Origin: Bacteroides mediterraneensis
GTDB taxonomy: Bacteria > Bacteroidota > Bacteroidia > Bacteroidales > Bacteroidaceae
Reading direction: 5' to 3'
NCBI RefSeq assembly: GCF_900128455.1
Contig: NZ_LT635783.1
Coordinates: forward strand, 2,257,935-2,321,934
Length of the DNA: 64,000 nt
In this document: one piece after another, positions 1-8,573 of the stretch
Layout of the letters: each line of letters starts with the position of its first letter
Position numbering within the stretch: position 1 is the stretch's first letter
Program-made: the position numbers and the translations under genes
Notes under the pieces: model-generated
What the model was told of the DNA's origin: nothing
What the model saw: the letters and a program-made list of their open reading frames with translations, nothing else
Database searches by the model: none

Positions 1-332
1 CGGAGCCTCTGCTGCGGATTTTCCTGAATGCCCTCGACCATCATCACCAGGTCGCGCCATTCCATGGGATAGCTGTTTGATTGGGGATCGTACTCCGGCA
101 GTTTGAAGCGGCCCGCCTCCAGGCGTTTTACATACATCACCATACCTCCGTCTTCTGCATGAAGCAGTTTCATGAGCCTGCGGCTGGAACCGATGAAGAT
201 GAAGACATCCCCGTTCTTCACTTCGCTGTTCATCTTCTCATGTACCACTCCGCACAGCGAACTGATACCCTTGCGCATATCTGTCCTGCCAGGACACAGG
301 AAGTAGCGCATCGTGTCGTTCAGGTTAAACAT
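1..332 (-). CDS. tnpB: IS66 accessory protein TnpB (Orf2), partial
   Basis: The reading frame starts at ATG 332 and stays open to the edge of the window, giving about 110 residues. It carries the typical IS66 Orf2 features: an N-terminal RTDMRKG segment, a GDVFIFI strand, and a later MEWRDLVMMVEG segment. IS66 Orf2 proteins are needed for transposition of the family, but their biochemical role is unclear. The start overlaps the end of tnpA by 8 bp, which suggests coupled translation. The C-terminus is missing only because the window ends. Confidence 0.85.
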   Translation of the reverse strand, partial: MFNLNDTMRYFLCPGRTDMRKGISSLCGVVHEKMNSEVKNGDVFIFIGSSRRLMKLLHAEDGGMVMYVKRLEAGRFKLPEYDPQSNSYPMEWRDLVMMVEGIQENPQQRL

Positions 333-648
333 GGCCGCCTCGAAGACTTTGGGTGAACAGCTCCATCAGTATCTCTTCTGACCCGTTCCCGAAGTGGGCA
401 CGAAGACCGTTGGGAAACAGAACGGACACACCATGCGGCACTTGTCCTTCAGGGGACGATTCCATGACTGACTGTTTAAGACTGATGGGAACCAGCTCCT
501 GTTTAACACTGTTCCTGTCAACCGAACATTTTCTACGCCAGTAATGATAGGTTGAATAACTTATACCTATCTGTTGTAGGTACGACTTCAACGGCAGGCC
601 GCTTTGTTGTACCTGTAATTCCAATTCTTCAAATTCCAGTCTATTCAT
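325..648 (-). CDS. tnpA: IS66 accessory protein TnpA (Orf1)
   Basis: This 107-residue protein matches the small first ORF of IS66-family elements. It has an N-terminal helical DNA-binding-like region (SYSTYHYWRRK at about residues 30-40) and a C-terminal PNGLRAHFG-type segment like those found before TnpB. It lies 85 bp inside the element end at 733 and overlaps tnpB. It differs clearly from the TnpA of the second IS66 element at 20567, so the two elements belong to different subtypes. Confidence 0.8.
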   Translation of the reverse strand: MNRLEFEELELQVQQSGLPLKSYLQQIGISYSTYHYWRRKCSVDRNSVKQELVPISLKQSVMESSPEGQVPHGVSVLFPNGLRAHFGNGSEEILMELFTQSLRGGHV

Positions 649-850
649 AATAATTGAGGTTTGATTGTATTCGCTGCCGCAAAGCTACAATCAAACCTCA
701 AGGTGTAAAAGGTGCATTTGTCCGAATGCTTACGTTTTAAGCCCAAATTACGCTACATATAGACGACCTACACAATATACCAATAAAAACGAAACAGGGC
801 CGGATTTTGAAAGAAGAATCCGGCCCTGCAAATAAAAAACATTTAGAGAA

Positions 851-1975
851 TTACTTTATCACCAAGATGGGTGTGTTGGAATGGAAAATCATCCGGCGGG
901 CAATGCTCGGATTAAACAGCCGAGCAAAGATATTCCGCTTATAATTGGACAGGCACAACACATCGATGCCTTTTTCCTTCACGTAGTCATCAAGGTTATT
1001 AAGCAGGCTCTCTCCACCCAGCATATCGTAGTCGATTGTCAGTTGCGGATACTGCTTCTTGAAATATTCCTGGATACCCACCAGCTTGATCTCGTTCCAC
1101 GTACGTTTCTGGGCATTGTCGCTAAGATGGATGAACGATACCTCAAAATGATAATCCTTGAAAGTGGTTACCAAGGAATCAAAGGCAATCAGGTCGCGCT
1201 GGTCAAAGCTCGTAAAGAACGCAATCTTATGAATGTCGTCGAAATTCTTCTTTGTGGCATTTTTCGGGATGGCATACACAAACACCGGACTGCGGTCAAT
1301 AATCTCGGCTGTCACGCTGCCTATCAAATCCATTTCCTTTTCTCCCTTACCACGGGTTCCCATGATGATAAGGAGCGGCTGTTCCTCGCGCGCATAATGC
1401 AGGATTTCCTCCTCGGGCACCCCTTCCTTCAGCACGCAGGTGTATTTCACGTCGGGCAGCTCACCTTTCGCAATACGCTCCTTGATGTCGCCGGTGAGCT
1501 TGTTCAACTGTTCATGGATGTTGTCGAGCATGCTCTTGATACCCAGTTCATGCTCCATAGGCAGTCCGTAGCTTTCTGTGGCATACTGCAGGCTCGGCAT
1601 ATACACCGGACTGAAATACACATGCATCAGTACCACCTCGGCCTGGATTTTGGCCGCGAAGTTGAATCCGAACTCACAGGCAGCTATTGAATAATCGGAG
1701 AAATCCACCGGTACCAGTATCTGCTTGCTGTGTTTCTTTTCCGTCTTTTCCTCGTTGACCACATCATCGGCCAGCCATGCAGAACTTTCAATGATTTTCA
1801 ATGCCCTTGGCAAGTCGCTTTCGCGGATACGGATTCTCACCCCCGAAGAAATGACGGGCTGAATCAGGTTGACATTGTGGATGCATGCCTCAATTCCTTC
1901 ATTTTCAAGCACATTCTTAAGAATCTGGGCTTTAGAGTAAGTAAGAATGGCCAGTGTTACAAGTTTTTCTTCCAT
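851..1975 (-). CDS. Universal stress protein with N-terminal DUF2007-like domain
   Basis: This 374-residue cytoplasmic protein has three parts. Residues 1-70 look like the small DUF2007 signal-transduction domain. Residues 84-235 form a full Usp domain, opening with ILVPVDFSDYS and carrying the nucleotide-binding spacing GTRGKG followed by GS (near residues 206-220). Residues 245-374 are a second, more degenerate Usp domain ending in NTPILVIK. Usp proteins bind ATP or AMP and help cells survive stress; the target here is unknown. The gene stands alone, 90 bp downstream of the small DNA-binding protein gene. Confidence 0.85.
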   Translation of the reverse strand: MEEKLVTLAILTYSKAQILKNVLENEGIEACIHNVNLIQPVISSGVRIRIRESDLPRALKIIESSAWLADDVVNEEKTEKKHSKQILVPVDFSDYSIAACEFGFNFAAKIQAEVVLMHVYFSPVYMPSLQYATESYGLPMEHELGIKSMLDNIHEQLNKLTGDIKERIAKGELPDVKYTCVLKEGVPEEEILHYAREEQPLLIIMGTRGKGEKEMDLIGSVTAEIIDRSPVFVYAIPKNATKKNFDDIHKIAFFTSFDQRDLIAFDSLVTTFKDYHFEVSFIHLSDNAQKRTWNEIKLVGIQEYFKKQYPQLTIDYDMLGGESLLNNLDDYVKEKGIDVLCLSNYKRNIFARLFNPSIARRMIFHSNTPILVIK

Positions 1976-2009
1976 GGCTTCTGCATTTTAGGGTTAATAT
2001 CTGAACAAC

Positions 2010-2058
2010 AAGGGCTGCAACCGGAACGGACACTCTCCCACTCCCTGTTACAGCCCTT
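2010..2058 (-). terminator. Weak stem-loop after the small DNA-binding gene
   Basis: The arms aagggctg (2010-2017) and cagccctt (2051-2058) can pair across a 33-base loop, between the 2066-2323 gene and the usp gene. The U-tract on the minus strand is poor, so this may be an attenuator or chance. Confidence 0.3.
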
Positions 2059-2065
2059 TTCTTAT

Positions 2066-2323
2066 TTAAGCGCGTTGCTCTTCTTTCAGAATGGCTATCG
2101 CCTTATCGAGCACCGTGGTATCGTCCAGCATCACCAGTCCGCCGTCGGGGCCCGGCTCCAAGTGGATACCCACGCTTTTTCCGTCCTTGAAATTATGTCC
2201 GCCAAAAAAATTACGCACCGTTTCCACACTGAGGTTCAGCTCGTCGGCTATACGATGCATGCTGCCCGAGGGCAATGAATCTTTGATTTTACGGAGTTCG
2301 TTAAAAGTTATTGTTCTGTTCAT
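2066..2323 (-). CDS. Small helix-turn-helix DNA-binding protein
   Basis: This 85-residue protein has a helix-turn-helix-like core (SMHRIADELNLSVETVRNFFGG) with a recognition helix near residues 30-42, followed by a basic patch and a short acidic C-terminus. Similar small proteins occur across Bacteroides, but I know of no defined function. The ATG at 2323 is preferred: the frame can be extended upstream to a TTG at 2332, but TAATTTTG at 2330-2337 resembles a -7 promoter box and covers that extension. Confidence 0.65.
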   Translation of the reverse strand: MNRTITFNELRKIKDSLPSGSMHRIADELNLSVETVRNFFGGHNFKDGKSVGIHLEPGPDGGLVMLDDTTVLDKAIAILKEEQRA

Positions 2324-2442
2324 AGTAGTCAAAATTAAGTGTTAGACAAACTGTTGTTTTTAAATACCGAGTTAAATATAGCAAAAGATTACGACAGCAC
2401 AAATTTTCTGCCCCACTTTTTTGAGAATATCTCCCTTTTATA

Positions 2443-3153
2443 TCAGAAATGCAGACTTTTTGCGACCAGCATCCCCTTGATAATCGCATAAAGATAGGTC
2501 AGAATCAGCGTGGCATGCAAGATGGATATGTCTTCACGGGTATATCCGCTGCAGGTGTATTGGGTGGAGATGTATTGCGGACTGTCGAAAAAGCGTCGGC
2601 AGAGGTACGTATAGAGCCAATATACCAGTCCTCCCACGGCCAGCCCGACTATGGCCCCGCACAGGATGTCGCCGGGATAATGCACTCCCAGATAGATACG
2701 CGAATAAGACGGAATCAAGGCCCAAAGGAACATCATGCACGTGAAAGGCAGGTAACGTACCAGCAGCGACACGAACATGGCTACAGCAAAGGTATTGGCC
2801 GCATGGCTGGAGATAAAGCCATACAAGCCACCCCGGTAACCGTTGACCGTCTGCACCATGTACATCAGTTCCGGGTCTTGCGTAGGGCGGAAACGTGCGA
2901 AATACGGCTTACAGAGTCCGGAGGCCAGCTGATCGGCCAGCAGCACGCAGAGTCCCACCATCAGCGTGATGACAATACCCTGCGAAATGCGGTTGTTCTT
3001 GAAAATGACATACAGCAACACCACCATGGCCGCAATCCATGTACGGGTGTCAGTCACCGTCCACATGAATCCGTCCCAAAACAAGGAATCACTTCCGTTC
3101 AACGAAAGCAGCAATGCCTTGTCGGCCTCGATGAGTTGCTGTATGTCTGCCAT
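2443..3153 (-). CDS. PAP2-family membrane phosphatase
   Basis: This 236-residue polytopic membrane protein has the three PAP2 phosphatase motifs: KPYFARFRP (near residue 84), SSHAANTF (near 117) and SRIYLGVHYPGD (near 153). The conserved Arg and the two His form the catalytic site that removes phosphate from lipid phosphates such as undecaprenyl pyrophosphate or phosphatidic acid. Several hydrophobic segments surround the motifs. It starts 16 bp after batE on the same strand and may be the last gene of the Bat operon. The true substrate cannot be read from sequence. Confidence 0.85.
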   Translation of the reverse strand: MADIQQLIEADKALLLSLNGSDSLFWDGFMWTVTDTRTWIAAMVVLLYVIFKNNRISQGIVITLMVGLCVLLADQLASGLCKPYFARFRPTQDPELMYMVQTVNGYRGGLYGFISSHAANTFAVAMFVSLLVRYLPFTCMMFLWALIPSYSRIYLGVHYPGDILCGAIVGLAVGGLVYWLYTYLCRRFFDSPQYISTQYTCSGYTREDISILHATLILTYLYAIIKGMLVAKSLHF

Positions 3154-3169
3154 TTTTTAATGCTTGAAT

Positions 3170-3922
3170 TTAAATGAGTTCTATTGCTTCTGTCTTCACC
3201 CAACCTTTGTTGCCGTCTTCCAGGCGGATTTCTTTCCAGCCCTTCATGGAATTGTCTTCAATGAAGACTTTCGTTCCTTCGTGAAGCACGAACAGGTCGG
3301 TACCGCTTTCGTTCGGCGTACTCTTGACATTAATGGTCGGTTCCATCACGATGGCACCCGTACGGTCTACAAGTTCTGACTTCTGTTCGCTGGCAAAAAG
3401 ATTGGCACATACTGTCACCACCAGAAATACTACGGCTCCGATGAATCCCGTCTTCTTAATCCAAAGGCGATTGCCGAAGATATAGAAAGAAACCCCAATC
3501 AGCAAAAGAATGAAGGAGAAAATTCCTACATATCCCCAGCTTTTCTCGCTCATCAGGTTGACCAGCGACTTATACCAGGTGACGATAAACACCTCGGCTG
3601 TCGGCGTGATGTTGTCCACCGTCTTGCTCCGGGCCATATCCAGGTTGAAGCGGATATCGGCATCTCCCGGGCTCAGCAAAAGTGCCCGTTCATAGTTGAG
3701 CACTGCCTTAGGCGTGTTCTTCATCTTGAAGTAGGCATTACCCAGATTATAATAGATATCGGCCGACTCGCCCTGCGTTTGCAAGATTTGCTCGTACATG
3801 GCAGCCGCCTCACTGAACTGGTTCTTCTGGTATGCTTCGTCAGCCTCCGCCTTGGTGGGGGCCGCCATCGCAAACTGGATGCACCCAATCAGCCCAATCA
3901 ATAGTAAAGACAATTTCTTCAT
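3170..3922 (-). CDS. batE: BatE, TPR and SH3-like aerotolerance protein
   Basis: This 250-residue protein has a signal peptide (residues 1-20), TPR repeats at about 25-110 (YYNLGNAYFKMKNTPKAVLNYERAL), two transmembrane segments near 130-150 and 157-176, and a C-terminal SH3-like domain at about 185-250. This is the layout of BatE in the Bacteroides aerotolerance operon. TPR repeats probably bind other Bat proteins in the periplasm, and bacterial SH3 domains often contact peptidoglycan. It follows batD by 24 bp. Confidence 0.85.
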   Translation of the reverse strand: MKKLSLLLIGLIGCIQFAMAAPTKAEADEAYQKNQFSEAAAMYEQILQTQGESADIYYNLGNAYFKMKNTPKAVLNYERALLLSPGDADIRFNLDMARSKTVDNITPTAEVFIVTWYKSLVNLMSEKSWGYVGIFSFILLLIGVSFYIFGNRLWIKKTGFIGAVVFLVVTVCANLFASEQKSELVDRTGAIVMEPTINVKSTPNESGTDLFVLHEGTKVFIEDNSMKGWKEIRLEDGNKGWVKTEAIELI

Positions 3923-3946
3923 ATCTAGTTGCTCTCCTATCCGTTT

Positions 3947-5770
3947 TTAATGTTTGATACTGTTTTCCATTTTACTGATCACTTCCACGGAAGCGGAATA
4001 AACCTTGTCCATGGCCTCGTTCTCATCGCCCGGCGCATAACGTGCGTATTCACATTCGTTGAGCACCCCAATGAACTCGGCAATCAGGGCCTCCTCTACG
4101 CCGTAGTTGGTCAGTTCGGCTTCGATGTTGTCCTTTGAAAGCTGTGACACCGGAATACTGAGCTTGTCGCTGATGTATCCCCACAAGGCCTTCAGCACTT
4201 CATCGTAGAACTCGTTCTTCTTGTTTTCGGCCAACAGCTTGCCAGCCAGTTTCATACGGCGGGTAGCCACCTTGTTGGCCTTCTTGGTCTTCATCTTGGC
4301 CACGTTGGCATTATCAAGAGCCTTCTGCCGATAAATCACCGCAAAGACGATGAACAGCAGCAATGGAATCAGATAGCACAAGTAATAGCCTACGCTGCCG
4401 AAGAAGAATTCACCTTTCGGACGGAGGGTCGTATTGCCCAGCTTGATGAAGCGGACATCCTTGCCCAGCATCTTCACGTTCTCCTTGTTGGTGAAATCCG
4501 CAATCACCTGATCGGCATTGCCCTGTCCCTTTGCCACTTTCAAGTTATAAGCCTCTGTCTTGAGCGTCTTGTAACTGTTGCTCTTCAGGTCGAAATACGT
4601 GAATTCCACTGCCGGAACGGTAAAGTTACCGGCATGGCGCGGAATAGCCAGATATTCGAAGGTCTTTGTACCCGTCAGTCCGCTGCTGGTCAGCTTGTAG
4701 TTGTCGGTCACTTTCGGATCATACACCTCAAAATCCTGCGGGAACTTGATGTCGGGCGTACTGATCAGTTTCATGTTACCCGTACCCGTCAGGGTCAGCT
4801 TGATGGTTACGGCATCGTTGGTCTTCACGTCGGTAGCGTTGATAGACGAAGCCAGCTTGAAGTCACCCACCGCGCCCGAGAATCCGGCAGGTTTAGCCGG
4901 AAGCGGCTGTACGTTGATGACCAGCTTGGGAGTAGTGATTTTCTTTTTCACCTCCACGTATCCCCCGCCATTGAAGAACGCGTCAAACGGGTCTTCGGAA
5001 GCTGTCTGCTGGGCAATCACCCCATCGAACGTGATGGAAGGAATCTCCAGTTTGCCGGTCTGCTGCGGGAACAGTACATACTGGCTCCACACCGTCGTAT
5101 TGTAATTCCGTCCCTTATAATGCTCCAGCGTGAAAGTCTTCTGCTGCGGCAATTCCACTTCCTGCGTATGGAAGCCTTTCAAGTCGGGCATATCCCCACG
5201 AAGTTGGCGCAGATTCACCACGGTATACACCTTGTAAGTCAACAGAATGGCTTCCTGTTCGTGTACAGTCGTCTTGCTGGCCGTAGCCGTGATAAACAAA
5301 TCATTAGACGTAATCCGGCTGCCTGCCACCTGACTCCGGGAGGAAGAACCGCTTCCCCCACCGTTTCCTCCGCTCTTCGATGCCTGATCCTGCGGAAGCA
5401 CCTTGATGGAAATGGCATTCGAAAACACTTTCTTTCCATCCACTTCCACACTGGCTGCGGGAATGGTGTAAGTACCCGGATTACCCGCCAACAGAATATA
5501 CGTAAAAGCCGTCGAGCTGCTCGACGTACGCTTTCCGTTGATAATCTGGATGCTGCTCTGCTGAGAACGGCTCGGTCCCATCAGCACATCGAAGCCCTTG
5601 ATGGAAGGTGCCCGGAAGTCCTTGATATCTTGCGAATTGACCGTGAAGACGAGACGCACCTGGTCACCACTGACCACCACGTCGGCAGCTTCCGCCACAA
5701 ACCGTACATTGTCGGCCTTCACCTGTCCTACGGCAAGTATCATAAAAAGTAAGAATATTATCTTTCGCAT
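3947..5770 (-). CDS. batD: BatD, large membrane-anchored oxygen-tolerance protein
   Basis: This 607-residue protein matches BatD. It has a signal peptide, long beta-rich periplasmic repeats (for example DNVRFVAEAADVVVSGDQV just after the signal), a serine/glycine-rich linker near residue 145, a transmembrane helix near 475-495 (YYLCYLIPLLLFIVFAVIY) and a basic cytoplasmic tail. The frame is open up to 5806, but the ATG at 5770 (MRKIIFLLF) puts a good signal peptide at the very N-terminus, so I use it. BatD is proposed to act with the BatA and BatB von Willebrand proteins in the inner membrane. Confidence 0.85.
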   Translation of the reverse strand: MRKIIFLLFMILAVGQVKADNVRFVAEAADVVVSGDQVRLVFTVNSQDIKDFRAPSIKGFDVLMGPSRSQQSSIQIINGKRTSSSSTAFTYILLAGNPGTYTIPAASVEVDGKKVFSNAISIKVLPQDQASKSGGNGGGSGSSSRSQVAGSRITSNDLFITATASKTTVHEQEAILLTYKVYTVVNLRQLRGDMPDLKGFHTQEVELPQQKTFTLEHYKGRNYNTTVWSQYVLFPQQTGKLEIPSITFDGVIAQQTASEDPFDAFFNGGGYVEVKKKITTPKLVINVQPLPAKPAGFSGAVGDFKLASSINATDVKTNDAVTIKLTLTGTGNMKLISTPDIKFPQDFEVYDPKVTDNYKLTSSGLTGTKTFEYLAIPRHAGNFTVPAVEFTYFDLKSNSYKTLKTEAYNLKVAKGQGNADQVIADFTNKENVKMLGKDVRFIKLGNTTLRPKGEFFFGSVGYYLCYLIPLLLFIVFAVIYRQKALDNANVAKMKTKKANKVATRRMKLAGKLLAENKKNEFYDEVLKALWGYISDKLSIPVSQLSKDNIEAELTNYGVEEALIAEFIGVLNECEYARYAPGDENEAMDKVYSASVEVISKMENSIKH

Positions 5771-5816
5771 TATTCTTTGATTTATAATTATTCGTTTGTT
5801 CTTCATCTTTGTTGGT

Positions 5817-6527
5817 TTACCAGTCCTTCTCCAGTTTACGGCCCTGCACCTGAATCTGCTTCTTCACCTTGTCCTGCACGTTCTTTTCGTCCTGCATGGC
5901 AGCGTTAAGCAACTGTTCGGCATTCTCTTTCGACATCTGGTTCTGATTCTGCTGCGGTTGCTGCGGATTCTGCTGGTCCTTCTTGTTCTGTTCCTGCTGG
6001 TCCTTGTTCTGCTGTTTGTCGTCCTGCTTCTGGTCCTGCTTGTTCTGTTTCTGGTCCTGATTCTGCTGGTTCTGCTGCTGGTCTTTCAGCTGCTTCTGCG
6101 CCAGTGCCAGGTTGTAGCGGGTTTCATTGTCCTTCGGATTATTGCGCAGGGATTCCTTATAGGCTTCGATACACTGCGGCAACTGTTTGGACGACTGCAG
6201 GATAACGCCCATGTTATGGTAAATCTGCGCCAGCTTCATCTTGTCCTTTTCAATCTTTGAAGCAGCGGTAAACTGTTCCATGGCCTCCTTCCCCTTCTGC
6301 TGCATCAGCAACGCATTCCCCAGGTTGTACATGGCATCGGCCGACTTGGGATTCAGTTCCAGTGCCTTCCGGTAGTCCACTTCTGCCTTGACAAACAAAC
6401 TGTCCTTGTAGAGTTTGTTGCCGCTCCGCAGAAAATCACGGTCTGTTTTCTGTGCGTAACCCGCCACAGCAGTCATGGCCAGGCACATACACAGCATATA
6501 TCCTTTCACTTTCATCTCCAATTTCAT
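5817..6527 (-). CDS. batC: BatC, TPR protein with Gln/Asn/Lys-rich region
   Basis: This 236-residue exported protein has a signal peptide (to about residue 25), three TPR repeats (about 30-145) and a striking low-complexity region rich in Gln, Asn, Lys and Asp (about 145-200), then a short charged C-terminus. TPR repeats fit a scaffold role in the Bat complex. Its start overlaps the end of batB by 4 bp (ATGA), implying translational coupling. The low-complexity DNA is built from cag/aac/aag-like codons and could vary in length between strains. Confidence 0.85.
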   Translation of the reverse strand: MKLEMKVKGYMLCMCLAMTAVAGYAQKTDRDFLRSGNKLYKDSLFVKAEVDYRKALELNPKSADAMYNLGNALLMQQKGKEAMEQFTAASKIEKDKMKLAQIYHNMGVILQSSKQLPQCIEAYKESLRNNPKDNETRYNLALAQKQLKDQQQNQQNQDQKQNKQDQKQDDKQQNKDQQEQNKKDQQNPQQPQQNQNQMSKENAEQLLNAAMQDEKNVQDKVKKQIQVQGRKLEKDW

Positions 6528-7543
6528 TTAAAGAGTTTCACATTCTTGAAAAGCGGATTCTTGCGGTTCAGAATCATCAGGTCGGCAGCCAGCAACAAAA
6601 GGGCCAGCCAGGCCAGTACCTGGAACTGCTCGTCGAATTCCGTAAAGACCTGCGTCTCCACGTCCGCCTTTGCCAGTTTGTTGATTTCCGCGTTCAAGGC
6701 TCTCTCCGCATTGTTGGTGTTGTCCACCCGCACATAAATGCCGTTTCCTGCCTTGGCGATTTCCTGACACATCTGTTCGTTCAGACGGGTCACAATCACA
6801 TTACCGTCCTTATCGCGGCGGAACTCGTTGCTGCCTTCCATCGGAATGGGTGAACCGTCGGGCGAACCGACCCCCAGCACAAACACCCGTATCCCTTTCT
6901 TGGCGGCTGCCTGTGCGGCTTCTATCGCTCCCCCCTCGTGGTTTTCTCCATCCGTAATCAGCACGATGGCTCTTCCTACGCCTTCATTCGGCGTGAAACT
7001 TTTCATGGCCAGGTTGATAGCCCCGCCGATATCCGTACCCTGCGTGGTAATCAACGACGGAGAGATGGTTTCCAGGAACATCTTGGCCGATACATAGTCG
7101 CTCGTAATCGGAAGCTGTGTAAAGGCCTGACCTGCAAACACAATCATGGCCACCTTGTCGTTGTTGAACGTTTCCACCAGACGGGAAATCAGTTTCTTCG
7201 ACTTCTCCAGACGGCTGGGAGTGACATCCTGTGCCAACATGGAGTTGGAAATATCCAGCGCCACCACGGTTTCCACACCTTGCCGTTTCACCGTCTCCAT
7301 CTTGGAACCGAACTGCGGACGGGCCAGCATGAAAATCACCATGGCCAGCGCGGCAAAAGTCAGCCAGAACTTGACATCGGGACGGTATTTGGACACATCC
7401 GGCATCAAGTGTGCCAGCAGTTCCGGACTACCGTATTCGCGCAAGCGCTTGCGGCGGCGGTAGTTCGTATAAAAATAGAACACAGCCAGCAAGGGCAGCA
7501 CAATCAGTAAATATAAATATTGAGGTTCTCCAAATCGAAACAT
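6524..7543 (-). CDS. batB: BatB, von Willebrand factor A membrane protein
   Basis: This 339-residue protein has two N-terminal membrane segments, a VWA domain (about residues 90-290) and a C-terminal membrane helix (VLAWLALLLLAADLMIL, near 311). The metal-site motif DxSxS is present as DISNS after VVAL. VWA domains bind a divalent metal and mediate protein contacts. BatB pairs with BatA, encoded just upstream with an 11-bp gap. Bat proteins support oxidative stress tolerance in Bacteroides. Confidence 0.88.
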   Translation of the reverse strand: MFRFGEPQYLYLLIVLPLLAVFYFYTNYRRRKRLREYGSPELLAHLMPDVSKYRPDVKFWLTFAALAMVIFMLARPQFGSKMETVKRQGVETVVALDISNSMLAQDVTPSRLEKSKKLISRLVETFNNDKVAMIVFAGQAFTQLPITSDYVSAKMFLETISPSLITTQGTDIGGAINLAMKSFTPNEGVGRAIVLITDGENHEGGAIEAAQAAAKKGIRVFVLGVGSPDGSPIPMEGSNEFRRDKDGNVIVTRLNEQMCQEIAKAGNGIYVRVDNTNNAERALNAEINKLAKADVETQVFTEFDEQFQVLAWLALLLLAADLMILNRKNPLFKNVKLFK

Positions 7544-7554
7544 GGCTTCTTCTT

Positions 7555-8553
7555 TTAAGGTATTTTCTTTAATACTGTATTCCGCAACAGGATTTCAAGC
7601 AGGATGCTCAGGAACGCAATCAGGGCAAACACCTGATAAGCCTCTTCGCGCTTGCTGAATTCCTTCACGTTCAGTTTCGTCTTCTCCAGTTTGTCAATCT
7701 CGCGGTATACTTCTTTCAGCTTGGTATTGCTGGTAGCCCGAAAATAGTTTCCGTTGGTAGTACCCGCAATCTGACTCATGGTCTGTTCGTCGATTTCCAC
7801 CGGCATCTGCACATACTGCACACCCGCATAGGTCTGCATCGGATAAGGTGCCGTTCCGTTGGTTCCTACACCGATGGTGTACACGCGGATGCCAAACTGC
7901 TTGGCAATCTCGGCCGCCGTCAGCGGAGAGATGTCTCCCCGGTTATTCACACCATCCGTCAGCAGGATAATCACCTTCGACTTAGCCTTGCTGTCTTTCA
8001 GACGGCTCACTGCGTTGGCCAGTCCCATACCCAGTGCCGTACCGTCTTCAATCATTCCGCGCTGCACCATGTCGCAGCCCACACTCTGGAACAAGTTCAG
8101 CAACACCCCGTGGTCGACCGTCAGCGGACACTGCGTGAAAGCCTCTCCCGCAAAGACAGTCAGACCGATGTTGTCGTTCGGACGTCCGTTGATGAACTCT
8201 GCCGCCACCTGCTTGGCCGCCTCGATACGGTTCGGCTTCAAGTCCTCTGCCAGCATACTGGTCGATACGTCGACCGCCAGCATGATATCGATACCTTCAA
8301 TTTCCGTGTTCTGCCAGTTATCCGTAGTCTGCGGGCGTGCCAGCACCAGCACAATCATCACAAACGTCAAGATACGGAGCACGAACGGTGCATGCAGCAA
8401 ATACACCTTCCAACTGCGCGGAGCCTGCATGTACATCCGTGTGGTAGATACCTGCATGGTCGGTTCCGTTTTCTTGCGGCGCATCACGTACCACACGATA
8501 TACGGAATCAGCAGCAACAGCAGGAACAGATATTCTATATTCGCAAAAATCAT
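7555..8553 (-). CDS. batA: BatA, von Willebrand factor A membrane protein
   Basis: This 332-residue protein is built like BatB: two N-terminal membrane segments (about residues 5-25 and 55-75), a VWA domain with an intact DxSxS metal motif (DVSTS, near residue 93) and a later LLTDGVNNRGD loop, and a C-terminal membrane helix. It is the upstream partner of BatB and sits 20 bp after the BatD-like gene. MoxR ATPases are thought to act on such VWA proteins, and one is encoded at the head of this operon. Confidence 0.88.
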   Translation of the reverse strand: MIFANIEYLFLLLLLIPYIVWYVMRRKKTEPTMQVSTTRMYMQAPRSWKVYLLHAPFVLRILTFVMIVLVLARPQTTDNWQNTEIEGIDIMLAVDVSTSMLAEDLKPNRIEAAKQVAAEFINGRPNDNIGLTVFAGEAFTQCPLTVDHGVLLNLFQSVGCDMVQRGMIEDGTALGMGLANAVSRLKDSKAKSKVIILLTDGVNNRGDISPLTAAEIAKQFGIRVYTIGVGTNGTAPYPMQTYAGVQYVQMPVEIDEQTMSQIAGTTNGNYFRATSNTKLKEVYREIDKLEKTKLNVKEFSKREEAYQVFALIAFLSILLEILLRNTVLKKIP

Positions 8554-8573
8554 AGTCTCAACTCATTTTAAAA

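Larger units (their letters stand above)
1..733 (-). mobile_element. IS66-family element, partial (runs off the left edge)
   Basis: The right boundary is the terminal repeat on the minus strand, which begins gtaagcattcgg at 733 and reads leftward. The same 12 bases begin the second IS66 element at 20495. Inside the boundary are tnpA (648 to 325) and tnpB (332 to 1), the normal first two genes of IS66 elements. tnpC and the other end lie outside the window, so the target duplication cannot be verified; the eight bases just outside the end are gttttaag (734-741). Confidence 0.85.

Noticed and set aside
4634-5752. 372-residue plus-strand ORF
   Set aside because: It is antisense to batD and has no recognisable domain.
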